From Narthecium ossifragum (Eukaryota; Streptophyta; Magnoliopsida; Dioscoreales; Nartheciaceae), in NCBI GenBank assembly GCA_963920575.1, contig OY986967.1, positions 8,736,061-8,800,060 on the forward strand: DNA of 64,000 bases. The letters are read 5' to 3'. Below the pieces are notes generated by a model. The model searched no databases. It saw only the letters and a list, made by a program, of their open reading frames with translations, and had not been told where the DNA came from. The translations under genes and the position numbers were made by a program. Below, piece by piece: positions 10,228 to 20,018 of this stretch (position 1 is its first letter; every line of letters starts with the position of its first letter).

Positions 10228-12396
10228 TGTGAGGACCCGTCCCTCTAGTCCTGTGGCTCGTCGTGGACCGCAAGGGCAATTTGGTAAATTACGCATTGTC
10301 GGCTAGTTTCACATCCGCGTGTGCACACACTGACCATGTTAGTGTTAATGTTTGGCTAGAATGGTTAGTTGGACCCGGGATCGAAAGATCCGGGCTTGGG
10401 CTTAAATTTTAGCCCAAGTCTAGCTTTCTGCACCTAAGGGATCGATCTTCCTAGCTAGGAGATCGATCTCTTAGTGCCAGAAAGTCAAACCCGATTTGGC
10501 AAGGAAGATCGATCTCTCTTGAGTCGGTTCGTTCGTCTATAAAACGAACGAAACCTTTTCTTTTGATTTTTTTGGAAAATTCGAGATTTCAGTCGTGTTC
10601 TTGCTGGATTTGACTTCATTTGAGGAAGATCTATGGCCTAGTAGGTTGGATTGAAGCTGCTATTGCATAGGTAGTGATCCTACCTACAATCTTTCGGGTT
10701 TTTGGAGTTTTTCCGATTTGATTATAATCTTTTGCTTAGATCTGTTAAAATACATGTTTGTTTTCCATGATTTCACCGGTTTTGGACTCGTGGGTTCTTG
10801 ATCTACCAGATCTCAGAGTTTTGGGGGATTTGGTTATATTTTTCGACGATATTTCTCGCCGTCCGGTCTCCGGAGAACCCATTCGGATCGATCTCCCTTG
10901 AGGGAAGATTGATCCCTTGTGGGGCGTCATGCCCAGCCCAAGCAGGATCGATCACTCAGCTGGAGAGAGATCGATCCTTGCCTGGGTTGAGGTGGCGGGT
11001 TCCATGTCACGAAGAAAATCGATCCTTCTGGTGGAGAAGATCGATCTCCTTCGGTTGACAGGGACGAGTTTCTCCCAAGTACTAAGAAGATCGATCCGCT
11101 TGGGAAGGGAGATCGATCTCTTAGTGGATGAGGGGTGTTTTCAAGTGGCTTTTGCCAGCGGGGCTTTGTATGATGGTTTTCTCTACTGTTTTATATCTGG
11201 TTATATGTTTAAGCATGTTAGCCCTATAATAGGGGCAGTGGTGAACCGGGGGAGTGATGACTCCCTGAATGTTTAGAATAAACGGGCGGGTAGCCCTACA
11301 GCTTTCCTTAGCCTTGCATGCCGGCGTGCGCCGAGGGCTTTATCTGTGACATATGTGAGATGTTGTTTGCGGGGTTGCTTCCAGGTGTAGGTGTTGTGGT
11401 GGACTGCTGGCAGTTGGTGGTGGTACCACTGCAGCAGTCCCTAGACCTTATTTGCCTGTTCACCACCCCGGGCCGGCAGGGTGCCGTGCCCAGACCTTGT
11501 TTGATATACAATCACATACTAATGCATGCTTATCTGTATATTCCTGCGTGTGCTCATAACATGCATTGCTTTTTGCAATAGTTGCATCTGTGTAGGACGT
11601 TGGCGATGGGTTGATCGTCGATCCGGGGCTTTCGGATAGTCCGGATCTAGCTCTAGGACCGTTGCGGGTAGCGTGGTCCAGGACTCGATTTGTAGTATTC
11701 AGTCGATATCAATGATAGGGTTAGATGACATGAATACATGTGGTTTGATGTTTAGAGGTCGTGTCGACTCCAAGTTGAATCTGAGGTGTAGCCGGTGTCC
11801 GGTGATCTTGACTTTTGGGTCGAGGAGTGCCTACCCAGCGGTGTCCTTGCCTGCCAAACAGTGTTCAGTGTCTTGTTGTGAGTCTGCAGTGTTTTGGGCC
11901 CTGCGTTTACGGACTTTCGGTAGGGTTATGGGACCCTTGTATACATTAAGAGTAGACTTGGGGCGGCACTGTTGTGTTCCCTCCCTTGTGAGTGTCATAG
12001 TGTAGTGTTCATGCTGAGCTTAGTGCTCACTCCTACCCGGGCTGCGTTTTGCAGGTGCTGGCGCTAGCTCTTCTTCGGTCGCCCCTACCGGGCCGGTGTT
12101 TGGTGACGTGGCGGCGTCTGGCGGTGCTTGAGGTGCGGCGATCGTCTGTTCTACCCTTTGTTTAGTTAGCCTCCTACGGGAGAGATTTTGTATAACTTTT
12201 ACCCTGTCGAGGATTTGTATATATTTCAGTTTCAGTCTTTGAGGTTTGTAATTGTATGTTAATACATGATAATTATGAATTGCTAGGGAGACCACTATGA
12301 TTAGCGGGAAACCTCGCCAAAAATTTCTGCAGTAGGTTAGGTTCTGGTTCGCGTCGCCCGGCCCGGTTGGGGCCTACGCGGGTCGGGGGCGCGACA
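10228..12396 (+). mobile_element. Tekay-like solo LTR, 2169 bp
   Basis: Begins TGTGAGGACC, ends GGGGGCGCGACA, and is flanked by GCTGG at 10223-10227 and GCTGG at 12397-12401, a perfect 5-bp target duplication. No primer site follows, so it is a solo LTR left by recombination between the two LTRs of a former element. TATAAAA is at 10538-10544. GATCGATC-type pairs are at 10440/10461, 10886/10907, 10946/10969, 11017/11039 and 11099/11121. Confidence 0.9.
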
Positions 12397-12790
12397 GCTG
12401 GGGCGGTGGATCTGGAGTCGGGGCCGCCGGATCTGGGCTGGGGCGGTGGATCTGGAGTCGAGGGAGGCGGGGGCGGTGGATCTAGAGCCGCCGAAGGAGG
12501 TGGCGGCCGGTGGATCTGGAGCCGGGGAAGCCGGGGCGGTGGATCTGGAGCTGGGGAAGCTGGGTGGTGGATCTGGAGCCGGGATGTGGCGGGGACGCCG
12601 GATCCGGGGCGGGGACAGCGGATTCGGAGGCGGGGGGCTGCCGGATCTGGGCGGGGGCGGTGGATCCGGGGCGGGGACGTGGAGGCCGGATCGACTAGGG
12701 CTTGGGGGGCGCTTGGGGGGGGGGGGCGCCGGCGGGTGGGGGACGCGGGGCGGCACCGGCTTGGGGGGGCTTGGGGGGCATTTTTGTCCC
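12397..12790. repeat. GC-rich GGATC minisatellite, right piece
   Basis: Degenerate tandem repeats of GGGCGGTGGATCTGGAG type, very G-rich on the plus strand and ending in G-runs near 12720. It continues the array interrupted by the two insertions. Long frames on both strands (12367-12865) show only low-complexity Gly/Arg/Pro composition and are not genes. Positions 12791-12883 hold nothing recognised. Confidence 0.75.
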
Positions 12791-13266
12791 ATCAGCCCCT
12801 ATTGCCAGATGAAAATGCAATCAACACCTATTGACAAACACCATTTTTTTTTTAACCCCTATTGACCCTTCACCCTAAAAATTGGGTGCGTCTATCGACA
12901 CCGCCTAAATGACTAAGGACACCGCCTTTTCTAAGTACACCGCAAGTTAGTTTGAAATCCAACACAAATGCTATCTACACCGCCTATTTTTTCAGTTTCT
13001 CCCTTAAGTACCCTTACAAGCCCTACACCGCTCTCGTATTATCCCCTTTCTCCGATCCCCTTCAAGCGCCGCCATCGCCTCCCCGGACTCCCCCCTCATC
13101 TCACCACCGGCTCTCCCCCTTCAAGCTCCGCCGGATCCTCCCCTTTCACGTCGCGGTGCTCCTTCAAGTCGATCATCCCTTTCAACTCGCGGTGCTCCGT
13201 CGCTTCGTCTCTTTCTTCTTCCTCTTCGTACTTGGCCCCTTCAAGACCCCATCGGACGGTACCCAA

Positions 13267-14357
13267 GATGTCGAAGAGGCCCTCCAAACTGACAGCCGCA
13301 ATCAGAAAGAAAGGTACTCATCTGTGCATTCTTCGATTTTAAAAATTCAAACATTGATTTAATTTGTTCTCTATCATTGTGGATGTGTATTTTTCTAAAC
13401 CAAATATGTTCTACAGTTCAAATGGCAGCTCTTGGGGAGAGCCCGTCGACCATTCCAACAAATAAACGCCGAAACCCACCCACGGCATCTGAGAGGTGGC
13501 GACGGACAGATAGTTATGAGGGAAGAAGTAAGGAGCCAGCTGAGGCAGCCACAATCGCGAAGAAAGGTACTCATCTATAAATTTGTTACCATTCATCTTA
13601 TTCGATTTTCAAAATCCGAATATTTGGTATGTCTTCGATTTTACAAATCCGGATTTCCATTATGTTTCGGTTATGAAAAGCTGAAATCATGTTTGGTTTT
13701 CGGTATTTAGAAGTCGAGGTTGTTATTATTTTCGTTTTAAAAAGTCGAATGTTGGGCTGGTTTTCGACTTTTACAAGCCGATCATGTCCGACTTTTCAAA
13801 GCCGAACTTAACTGAGAGATCTTGACTATACTTCTCTCCTTTTGTTCTCTATCGTTGTGGATGTGTATTTTCTAAACCAATTATGTTCTACAGTTGAAAT
13901 GGCAGCTCTTGGGGAGAGCTCGTCGACTGCTCCAACAAATAAACTCCGAAACCCATCCACGAGATCTGAGAGGCGGCGACGGACGGATAGTTATGAGGGA
14001 AGAAGTAAGGAGCCAGCTGAGGCAGAGGAACAAGCCGAAGAAGGTTATGAGGGAAGAAGTAAGGAGCCAGCTGAGGCAGAGGAACAGGCCGAAGAAGGAT
14101 ATGAGGGAGGAAGTAAGGATCCAGCTGAGGAAAAGGAACATGCCGAAGGATATGACGGAAGAGGTAAGGAGACAACTGAGGCAGAGGAACAAACTGATGG
14201 GGGTGGCGCTGAGCACAGTGACGAGGGTGGTGATGAGGAAGCGGATGAGGATGAGTTTGATACAAGTGGCCCCATCCCTGGCGGACCAGAAGATGAGACG
14301 GTCCTTACGATGTTCAGGTCCCATGTCGTATACCGCATATGGCGTGGAGTGGTATAG
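13267..14357 (+). pseudogene. MULE accessory gene, plant-mobile-domain-like N-terminus
   Basis: Three likely exons: 13267 to about 13313 (starts MSKRPSKLTAA, donor GTACTCATC), about 13414-13566 and about 13893-14357, the latter two each after a TTCTACAG acceptor. Exons 2 and 3 begin with almost the same sequence (MAALGES, then PTNK, RRTDSYEGRSKEPAEA), so an exon has been duplicated. Exon 3 has repeats of YEGRSKEPAEAEEQAEEG, an acidic stretch, then PGGPEDETVLTMFRSHVVYR, which resembles the start of the plant mobile domain found in several MULE-associated proteins. The frame stops at 14357, before the domain core, so the gene looks truncated or continues in an exon not resolved here. Confidence 0.5.
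13590..13810. repeat. Left subterminal palindrome cluster of the MULE
   Basis: Several degenerate copies of TTCGATTTTNAAAATCCGAA-type palindromes of about 20 bp, looser than the set at 17005-17294. They lie within introns of the accessory gene. Confidence 0.55.
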
Positions 14358-14543
14358 TTTTGGACTACTGTTTTCATTTGAGTTTTTTTTTTTTTGAGTA
14401 TGATCATCATGGAGTGAATTTCTTATCGACTTGTCATGATGTAGGAACGCGGCCCCCTGAAATGAATCACCCATGCGCATAGGGTCAAACACTGGACAAG
14501 CAAAATGTCTGACGAATTTAGGATGGTTGTCGACTCTTCGGGA

Positions 14544-16778
14544 CTAGGACCGCTTGTCGACTCTTCGGGAGTAGTCCAAATAATAAGCCAATCTCGCTTT
14601 GAGCTCGGTAACACTTCCTTCCCTCTCCGCATACATGCCAACATAGGACTCGGAGTGAGCTAGCAGCTCACCAAGCAGGTCCCTTCGCACTTGGGCCCAA
14701 TTATCCTCCCCTAGGTTCATGAGACCGGAAATTGCTCTAAAGCCACAATTCCCATCCGCCTTCACATCAATGATATACTCAATGTAAGGACCCAACTCAG
14801 TCGGGAAATGTCCTATATACAATCCGTAGACTGCATTCGGAGCCTTTTGCGTTTGAGACCGGACCACTCTTTGTCTAGCCTTCTTCTCTTTCTTTACTTT
14901 GCCCTTTGATGTAGGTACGGAAGTAGCATCTATCTGAATTTCATTTTTAGTTTGTGATGAGACGTACTCGAATGCGGATGGATCACACTTTGTGGAGGCT
15001 TCAACCTTCTTTTGTTTTGCACTTGGACGACCACGTGTGCTCACTTTCACTTTCGACTCAAGGATATAGGTAGACTCCGACGCACCCAACTCCTTGAGCT
15101 TTCTCATTATGTGCAACTTACCAAGGTTATCAACGGTATCGAACTTGCGGGAGATAGTATCATACTCACTTGTGAGCTTGAGCTTTTGATCAACCTTAAC
15201 GGGGGTGCACGTCAGGTCAAGCTTCCGCCAATGGGGATGTATGCACTCTAGAGAAATAGCACGGCCTTCTAGTTTATATCCAGCAATTTCATGGGCGCAT
15301 GGCAATCCATGGGTACGCCGCAATTGGCAGCCACAAGCGGCCTCGTCCGGACCTACAGATTCTGCATTTATCGCCGTGGTGTGAACCATTTCGAGTGCAT
15401 AATGTGACATGAAACCCCGCAATTCTCTAAATACCACCGGCTTGAGTTTGTGCTGCACTATATGATTGCTTTTCTCAAAAGAAGCCAAGATGCTTGTGCG
15501 TTGAAGCTCAAGCAACGCATGTATCGTGGCCCATGATGTGTCAAAGCTGCAATTAGATGCTCCAAGATGCTTTTTCAGCTTCGCATGTGCACTCTCAACC
15601 TTGTTTGTAGTTGTGTTCCCAAAATGCATGTAGCTGTCTACCCACGCACCAACGAATGACTCGTTGTACCCATTCAGCCATGAATTTTTGAGATATGCAA
15701 TGGCATTTGGATATGCGAGGAAAGTGCTCTCCATAAACTGCACATTCTCGATATATTTCTCCACGGTAGGGGACTCTACTACCAGCTGCCAGCAAGACAT
15801 GAATGAATTCCACTTATCCAATGTTTCGAATATCTTACGGCAATTGACCATGATGTTATTGTTGATGTGCCATCTACATAGCATGTGTTTAGCAGTCGGG
15901 AAGACATGGTGCACAACATCAACCAATGCCAAGTCTCTATCTGTCACAATGATGCGCGGCTGCATACACCCATCCATCAGGCTCTTCAGCTTATCTAGTG
16001 CCCAAACAAAGGTAGACTTCGACTAAGAATGAAGATATGCAAAGGCCGATGCAAATGTGAGACCCGTTGATGTAGTTCCAACTATCTCTAGATGCGGGAG
16101 TCGATACTTGTTTGTTTTGTACGTGCAATCCATGATGAGGACCTCCGGAAAGGCACACAACAACTCCACAAATGAAGGGTGTGCCCAGAATATGCTCTGG
16201 ACGCAAAAGGAAGAATCATCGCTTGTATTCCACTCCACATACCCACTATCATTCAGATGGGCCAAGAGAGACTGCATCTCTGATCTCCCCGCTTTCTCAA
16301 CAACTCTATGTTTTTGCCGTGCATTGTATATGTGCTTCATCGTCGAGACATTATGAGGATTTCTCCGCTTTATAGTATTCAATATCTCTCTTGGCTTCAC
16401 TAAACTTCTTGACAAATCAACCGTCATAATTTCCTCTTCGGAGGATAACCTACCAGCATACGAATGCCCCTCCAAATTACGTGCACTTGGATGATTGTGC
16501 ACCCCACATGTCACTCTCAACATCCATTCGTCGGCAGTAGAGAGCTTCACTCCCTGAAGTCTGAATGGGCATCCACATTTCTTTGTACTGGTATCTCTCT
16601 TCTTAATTTTTCGGCCCTTAATATCTATCCCATGCTTATTCACTCCGTACTTTGCTGTGTTTATGTATTCGCCGCTATGCTCACATGCCAAGATGAGCCT
16701 TGCCTTTTTATTTCCACCTGTCTGGGAGTGTTTGATCACAATTACAAGCCCATTCTGCCTTCCGACTTCTTGGGCCCA
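14544..16778 (-). pseudogene. FAR1/MULE-type transposase with C-terminal OTU domain
   Basis: One long minus-strand frame starts after an AG acceptor at 16779-16780 (WAQEVGRQNG) and runs to 14544, interrupted only by an in-frame TAG at 16023-16025. In order: a FAR1/WRKY-GCM1-type zinc-binding module (CGCPFRL, then CGVHNH); MULE transposase core with the first Asp in LIMDCTYKTNKY, the second in IIVTDRDLALVD and the Glu in NKVESAHAKL; a SWIM zinc finger (CGCQLRRTHGLPCAH); a basic linker; and an OTU cysteine-protease-like domain (DVKADGNCGFRAI with the Cys, then GEDNWAQVRRDL). The OTU His region would lie beyond 14544 and was not resolved. An upstream exon may lie at 17294-17503. Without the stop the protein would be full length; as it stands it is broken. 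Confidence 0.85.
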
Positions 16779-17004
16779 CTAGATAAGAGTTGACCAGGAG
16801 TTAAAGATCTGGTAGGCAGCAAGAAAGTATAATAATCAGGGTACTTGCCTTACAATAGATAACATGATGATTTTAAGTTAGCAAATATACCATAGGAGTC
16901 GTGAAAGCCTTAGTAAAATATCGTATTATAGCAGTTCCAACATTGCTATCGGCGGTAGAAGCATATATCTGGATTAACAAAGAATGTTAGTGAATTGACA
17001 ATTG

Positions 17005-17294
17005 TCGATTTTTTAAAACCGAACATTAGGCACAGATTCGGTTTTTTAAAACCGAACATTAGGCACATATTCGATTTTTAAAAACCGAACATTAGGCACA
17101 GGTTCGGGTTTTCAAACCCGAATATAAATCGACTTTTAAAAAGCGAACATACTTTTATAAGTTCGATTTTTAAAAACCAGACATACAACCGAATACTGCT
17201 TTGAATAGATCACAAGTTCGATTTTTAAAAACCGTACAGGTTCGATTTATTAAAATCGAAACAAAAACAATAATTCGGTTTTTAAAAACCGAAC
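17005..17294. repeat. Right subterminal palindrome array of the MULE
   Basis: About nine copies of the 20-bp palindrome TTCGGTTTTTAAAAACCGAA and close variants (near 17005, 17037, 17070, 17102, 17127, 17161, 17215, 17240, 17274), several separated by CATTAGGCACA. They probably serve as subterminal transposase-binding or promoter sites; this is inference. Confidence 0.8.
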
Positions 17295-18139
17295 TATGCC
17301 GATGGGAAAGAAAAACGAGTACCAGAGTTGTCCGAGAGGCGTCTTCTCCAGAGGCGTCTTCTGCAGATGCTTCTTCTCCAGAGGCGTTCTCTCCGACTAC
17401 CGCGTATCATAGCATCTTCTGTAGTTCGAGCACCTTCTCCCGTAGGTCTTCTCAGAGCTTCGCCTGGAATAGATGGATAGTGGGAGGTTGAGGAGGAAAA
17501 CAATGTAGGGTAATGGAGGTGGTGATGGAGGCGAAGAAGATATTGTTCGTTAGGGCTTAGAGGGAAGGAGATGATGGAGAGTTATAAGGAGATGATGGAT
17601 GTAGGAGATGATATCCATGGCTGGGGTGTCCTTAGCAAAAACCTCAAAAAAAAAGATGAAAAAAGACATTTGGATATTTAATAGGGGTATTTAAGACATT
17701 AGTATGAAGGGTATTTTCGATATTATTAAAAAAAGTTTTTAAACGGTGTCCTTAGTCATCGATGTCGATGGACGCACCCCTATAAATTATGTGTCGGTGC
17801 GTTGTGACGTGGTAAGCTCCGCCCGGTAATTTCTCCAGCTAAACCCAGGCGGTCAATCTGCGGAAACGGTGATCGGATACCAACTGCCAACAGGACGTTA
17901 CCCGCCACCCAACTGCCTGGGACATTCACACTCCAAATCCGTTAGTGAAACAATCCGTAAAGTTAACGACCTTGATAAACATACTTCTCTATTACACAAT
18001 CTACGCCATCTTCCTCCCAAATACGTCTCCAGACAGGAAAGGAGTGGATTGTGGAAAGCCGAGAGGTATATAGCTAGTTCCTTCGTCCCTACGCCATTGG
18101 CGTTTTTATATTCGTCCAAGAAGCTTGGAGTTTACGATA

Positions 18140-18474
18140 GGCCGGTGGGGCCCACGAATTTTACGAAAAGTTGGGAAATCTTTGGAATTCGAGGGCGGTG
18201 GAGAGCTCCACGTTAAGGAAAAAGCGGGACAAAGGTGATCGGATTGCGTGACCCTTGTTGGATTTGGCTCTTAAGACGAGGATATAATTGTAGATAAGGC
18301 ACAGGGCTCTAAGGAAAGGATCCATTTTTACGGAGAAAGTTTGATTTTTCCCTTCTTTGATCGGTTGGTGGGGGTTTTCCTCTGTTGTATTGGGAGCGCG
18401 AGATGTTATAACTGCGAGCAATCGGAGCAATCGAGCAATCGAAGAGGAGGACGACGAGAAGAGCTCCTCCGATC
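18140..18474 (+). promoter_or_regulatory. Probable promoter with site II-like element
   Basis: The sequence GGTGGGGCCCACG near 18145 contains the TGGGCC/GGCCCA site II element, typical of nuclear genes for mitochondrial and ribosomal proteins. It lies about 320 bp upstream of a start codon that opens a mitochondrial targeting-like peptide (18475). Region 17780-18139 has no recognised gene; a 115-codon frame at 17869 shows no known domain. Confidence 0.4.
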
Positions 18475-19391
18475 ATGGCGATGATGACCTCTCGCTTGCT
18501 TTTGCGATCCAGACAGGTATTCTCTTCTCTCAATCCCTTCCGCAAAACATTCCAAGTTTCCTTCTAAAATGCCTGATTTTGGTTGATCGAGTAGATCTTT
18601 GGGTATAGGATGCGATGTGGGAAATCTTTTTGGCTTTTATTACTAATGGAATCGAGATTTGGTTTTTGGTCCTGCTTTTGTTGTAGTGGGAATCACGTTT
18701 GTCTGGTTTTAGGGCTTGGCTTCCCATTGCGAATTAGGGTTTACTTTCCCGTATGTCAGTAAGGCATCTCAATGCACTGCGTCCGCCTCACGGTGTCACT
18801 ATAGGTGAGGCAGGTTACAGCGAGTAATGGTGGCGATCAGGTAAGAGGAGTGCAAATGGCTGGAAAACGGGACGGATTCGAGAGAAAGTTAGTTTAGTAA
18901 GTCTCCAAAGTGGTTAAGATCATAGCAGCCAAGAGCGTTGGACTAATTTTGGTTTTTTGTAGAACATGCTGGCGGCCTTTGAGGTTTTATAGCATTAGTT
19001 GGTGTGTAACTCTTCTACTAAGTACTATGTGGGTGTTGGAGAACTGCACTCTTATTAGCTAGATGGTGTGAGATGGCTTGGGGAGAAAGGATATTGAGAT
19101 ACAGCATGATTCTGTGCCCATTATTTGCATTATGTCTATACTAGGTTCTTGATGCCAGTCCAATTTGGCTATGGTTAATCTTGATTATTCTTAAATGTAT
19201 GTATATCTGTGACCAGTACCTATAGGTATGTTATGCTTGTCATTGCTGCTATAGTTTAGCTTTTTATGGTGTTTGTATTATTTTGCAGCAGTTTGGTGCT
19301 CAGAGTGTTCTGCAAGTACGAACATGCTATGGCAGTCTAATCATATGCAAAAGAAGCTGCTCCACCTAATCTTCCTCCCCTCAAAGGAGAT
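18475..19391 (+). pseudogene. 5' fragment of mitochondrial ATP synthase 24-kDa subunit gene
   Basis: Exon 1 starts at the ATG at 18475 (MAMMTSRLLLRSRQ, a basic, Arg/Ser-rich presequence) and meets a GTATTC donor at 18517. A second exon after a TTTTGCAG acceptor (about 19290-19391) ends in a frame reading YAKEAAPPNLPPLKGD, then a GTAAAC donor. Both resemble the start of the plant mitochondrial F1Fo ATP synthase 24-kDa subunit (At2g21870 type), recalled as MAxxSRxLSRSKQ followed by AKEAAxPxxKGDE. Exon 2 needs a frame change between its beginning and the AKEAAPP part, and no later exons were found before 20019. It is therefore a broken duplicate or now an untranslated leader of the next gene. 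Confidence 0.55.
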
Positions 19392-20018
19392 GGTAAACAT
19401 TTTTTAGTACTTTTGCTTTTATGTGGTCTAGCTGTTTTCTTTGCAAGTTAAATGTCGGAAAGTAATTCTTGTCATTAAAAAAAAAATCTCACCCTCACTT
19501 TAATATCTGCAGCAGGTTCGATTTGTATGCATTGTATTGAACAGCTACATAAGGAGCATATGATAGTTCCATCATTTTGCATCTGCAAATTGCTATTTCA
19601 TTTACCTTTATATATCTTTTTGCCTTACTCTCCATGGCCTTAACCAAATAATTTTCTTCCTATGTTCAAATCTTCCTGTTGACTGTTAAGATAATTTCAA
19701 TGCCCAACTGCACTTTTGTTTGAATATGTTGTCTATGACTACTTAACAATGATTCGTTTTGGTACTTATGTTCATTGATGCAGGTTATGGCTTGCAAAGA
19801 CTTTCAACTCTTTCCTAACAGTTTCAATCGCTATTTAGTATCAGTGGATTGATCTATTTGAAAATTTTCATCTCAAATTACTCCCATTTCACTTTGATTT
19901 GTATGCTCCAATTCTCGATGTAGGATGATGAGCTTTAGGATTCAGAATTAAGGGTTGTGGAGGACCAAGAAATTGTTTTTTATATTTTAATTTAATCTGT
20001 CTTACTGGTGTATTGGAA

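Larger units (their letters stand above)
12884..17779. mobile_element. Mutator-like element (MULE), 4.9 kb, both ends intact
   Basis: Left terminus starts GGGTGCGTCTATCGACA; the right terminus read inward starts GGGTGCGTCCATCGACA, and both continue with GACTAAGGACACCG. Flanks CTAAAAATT (12875-12883) and CTATAAATT (17780-17788) form a 9-bp target duplication with one mismatch. The element carries a minus-strand transposase, a plus-strand accessory gene and arrays of short palindromes near both ends. One premature stop in the transposase suggests this copy is not autonomous. Confidence 0.9.

Noticed and set aside
12367..12865. Long frames on both strands in the GC-rich array (up to 155 codons)
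   Set aside because: Low-complexity Gly/Arg or Pro/Ser composition on overlapping frames of a minisatellite; no domain and no gene signals.
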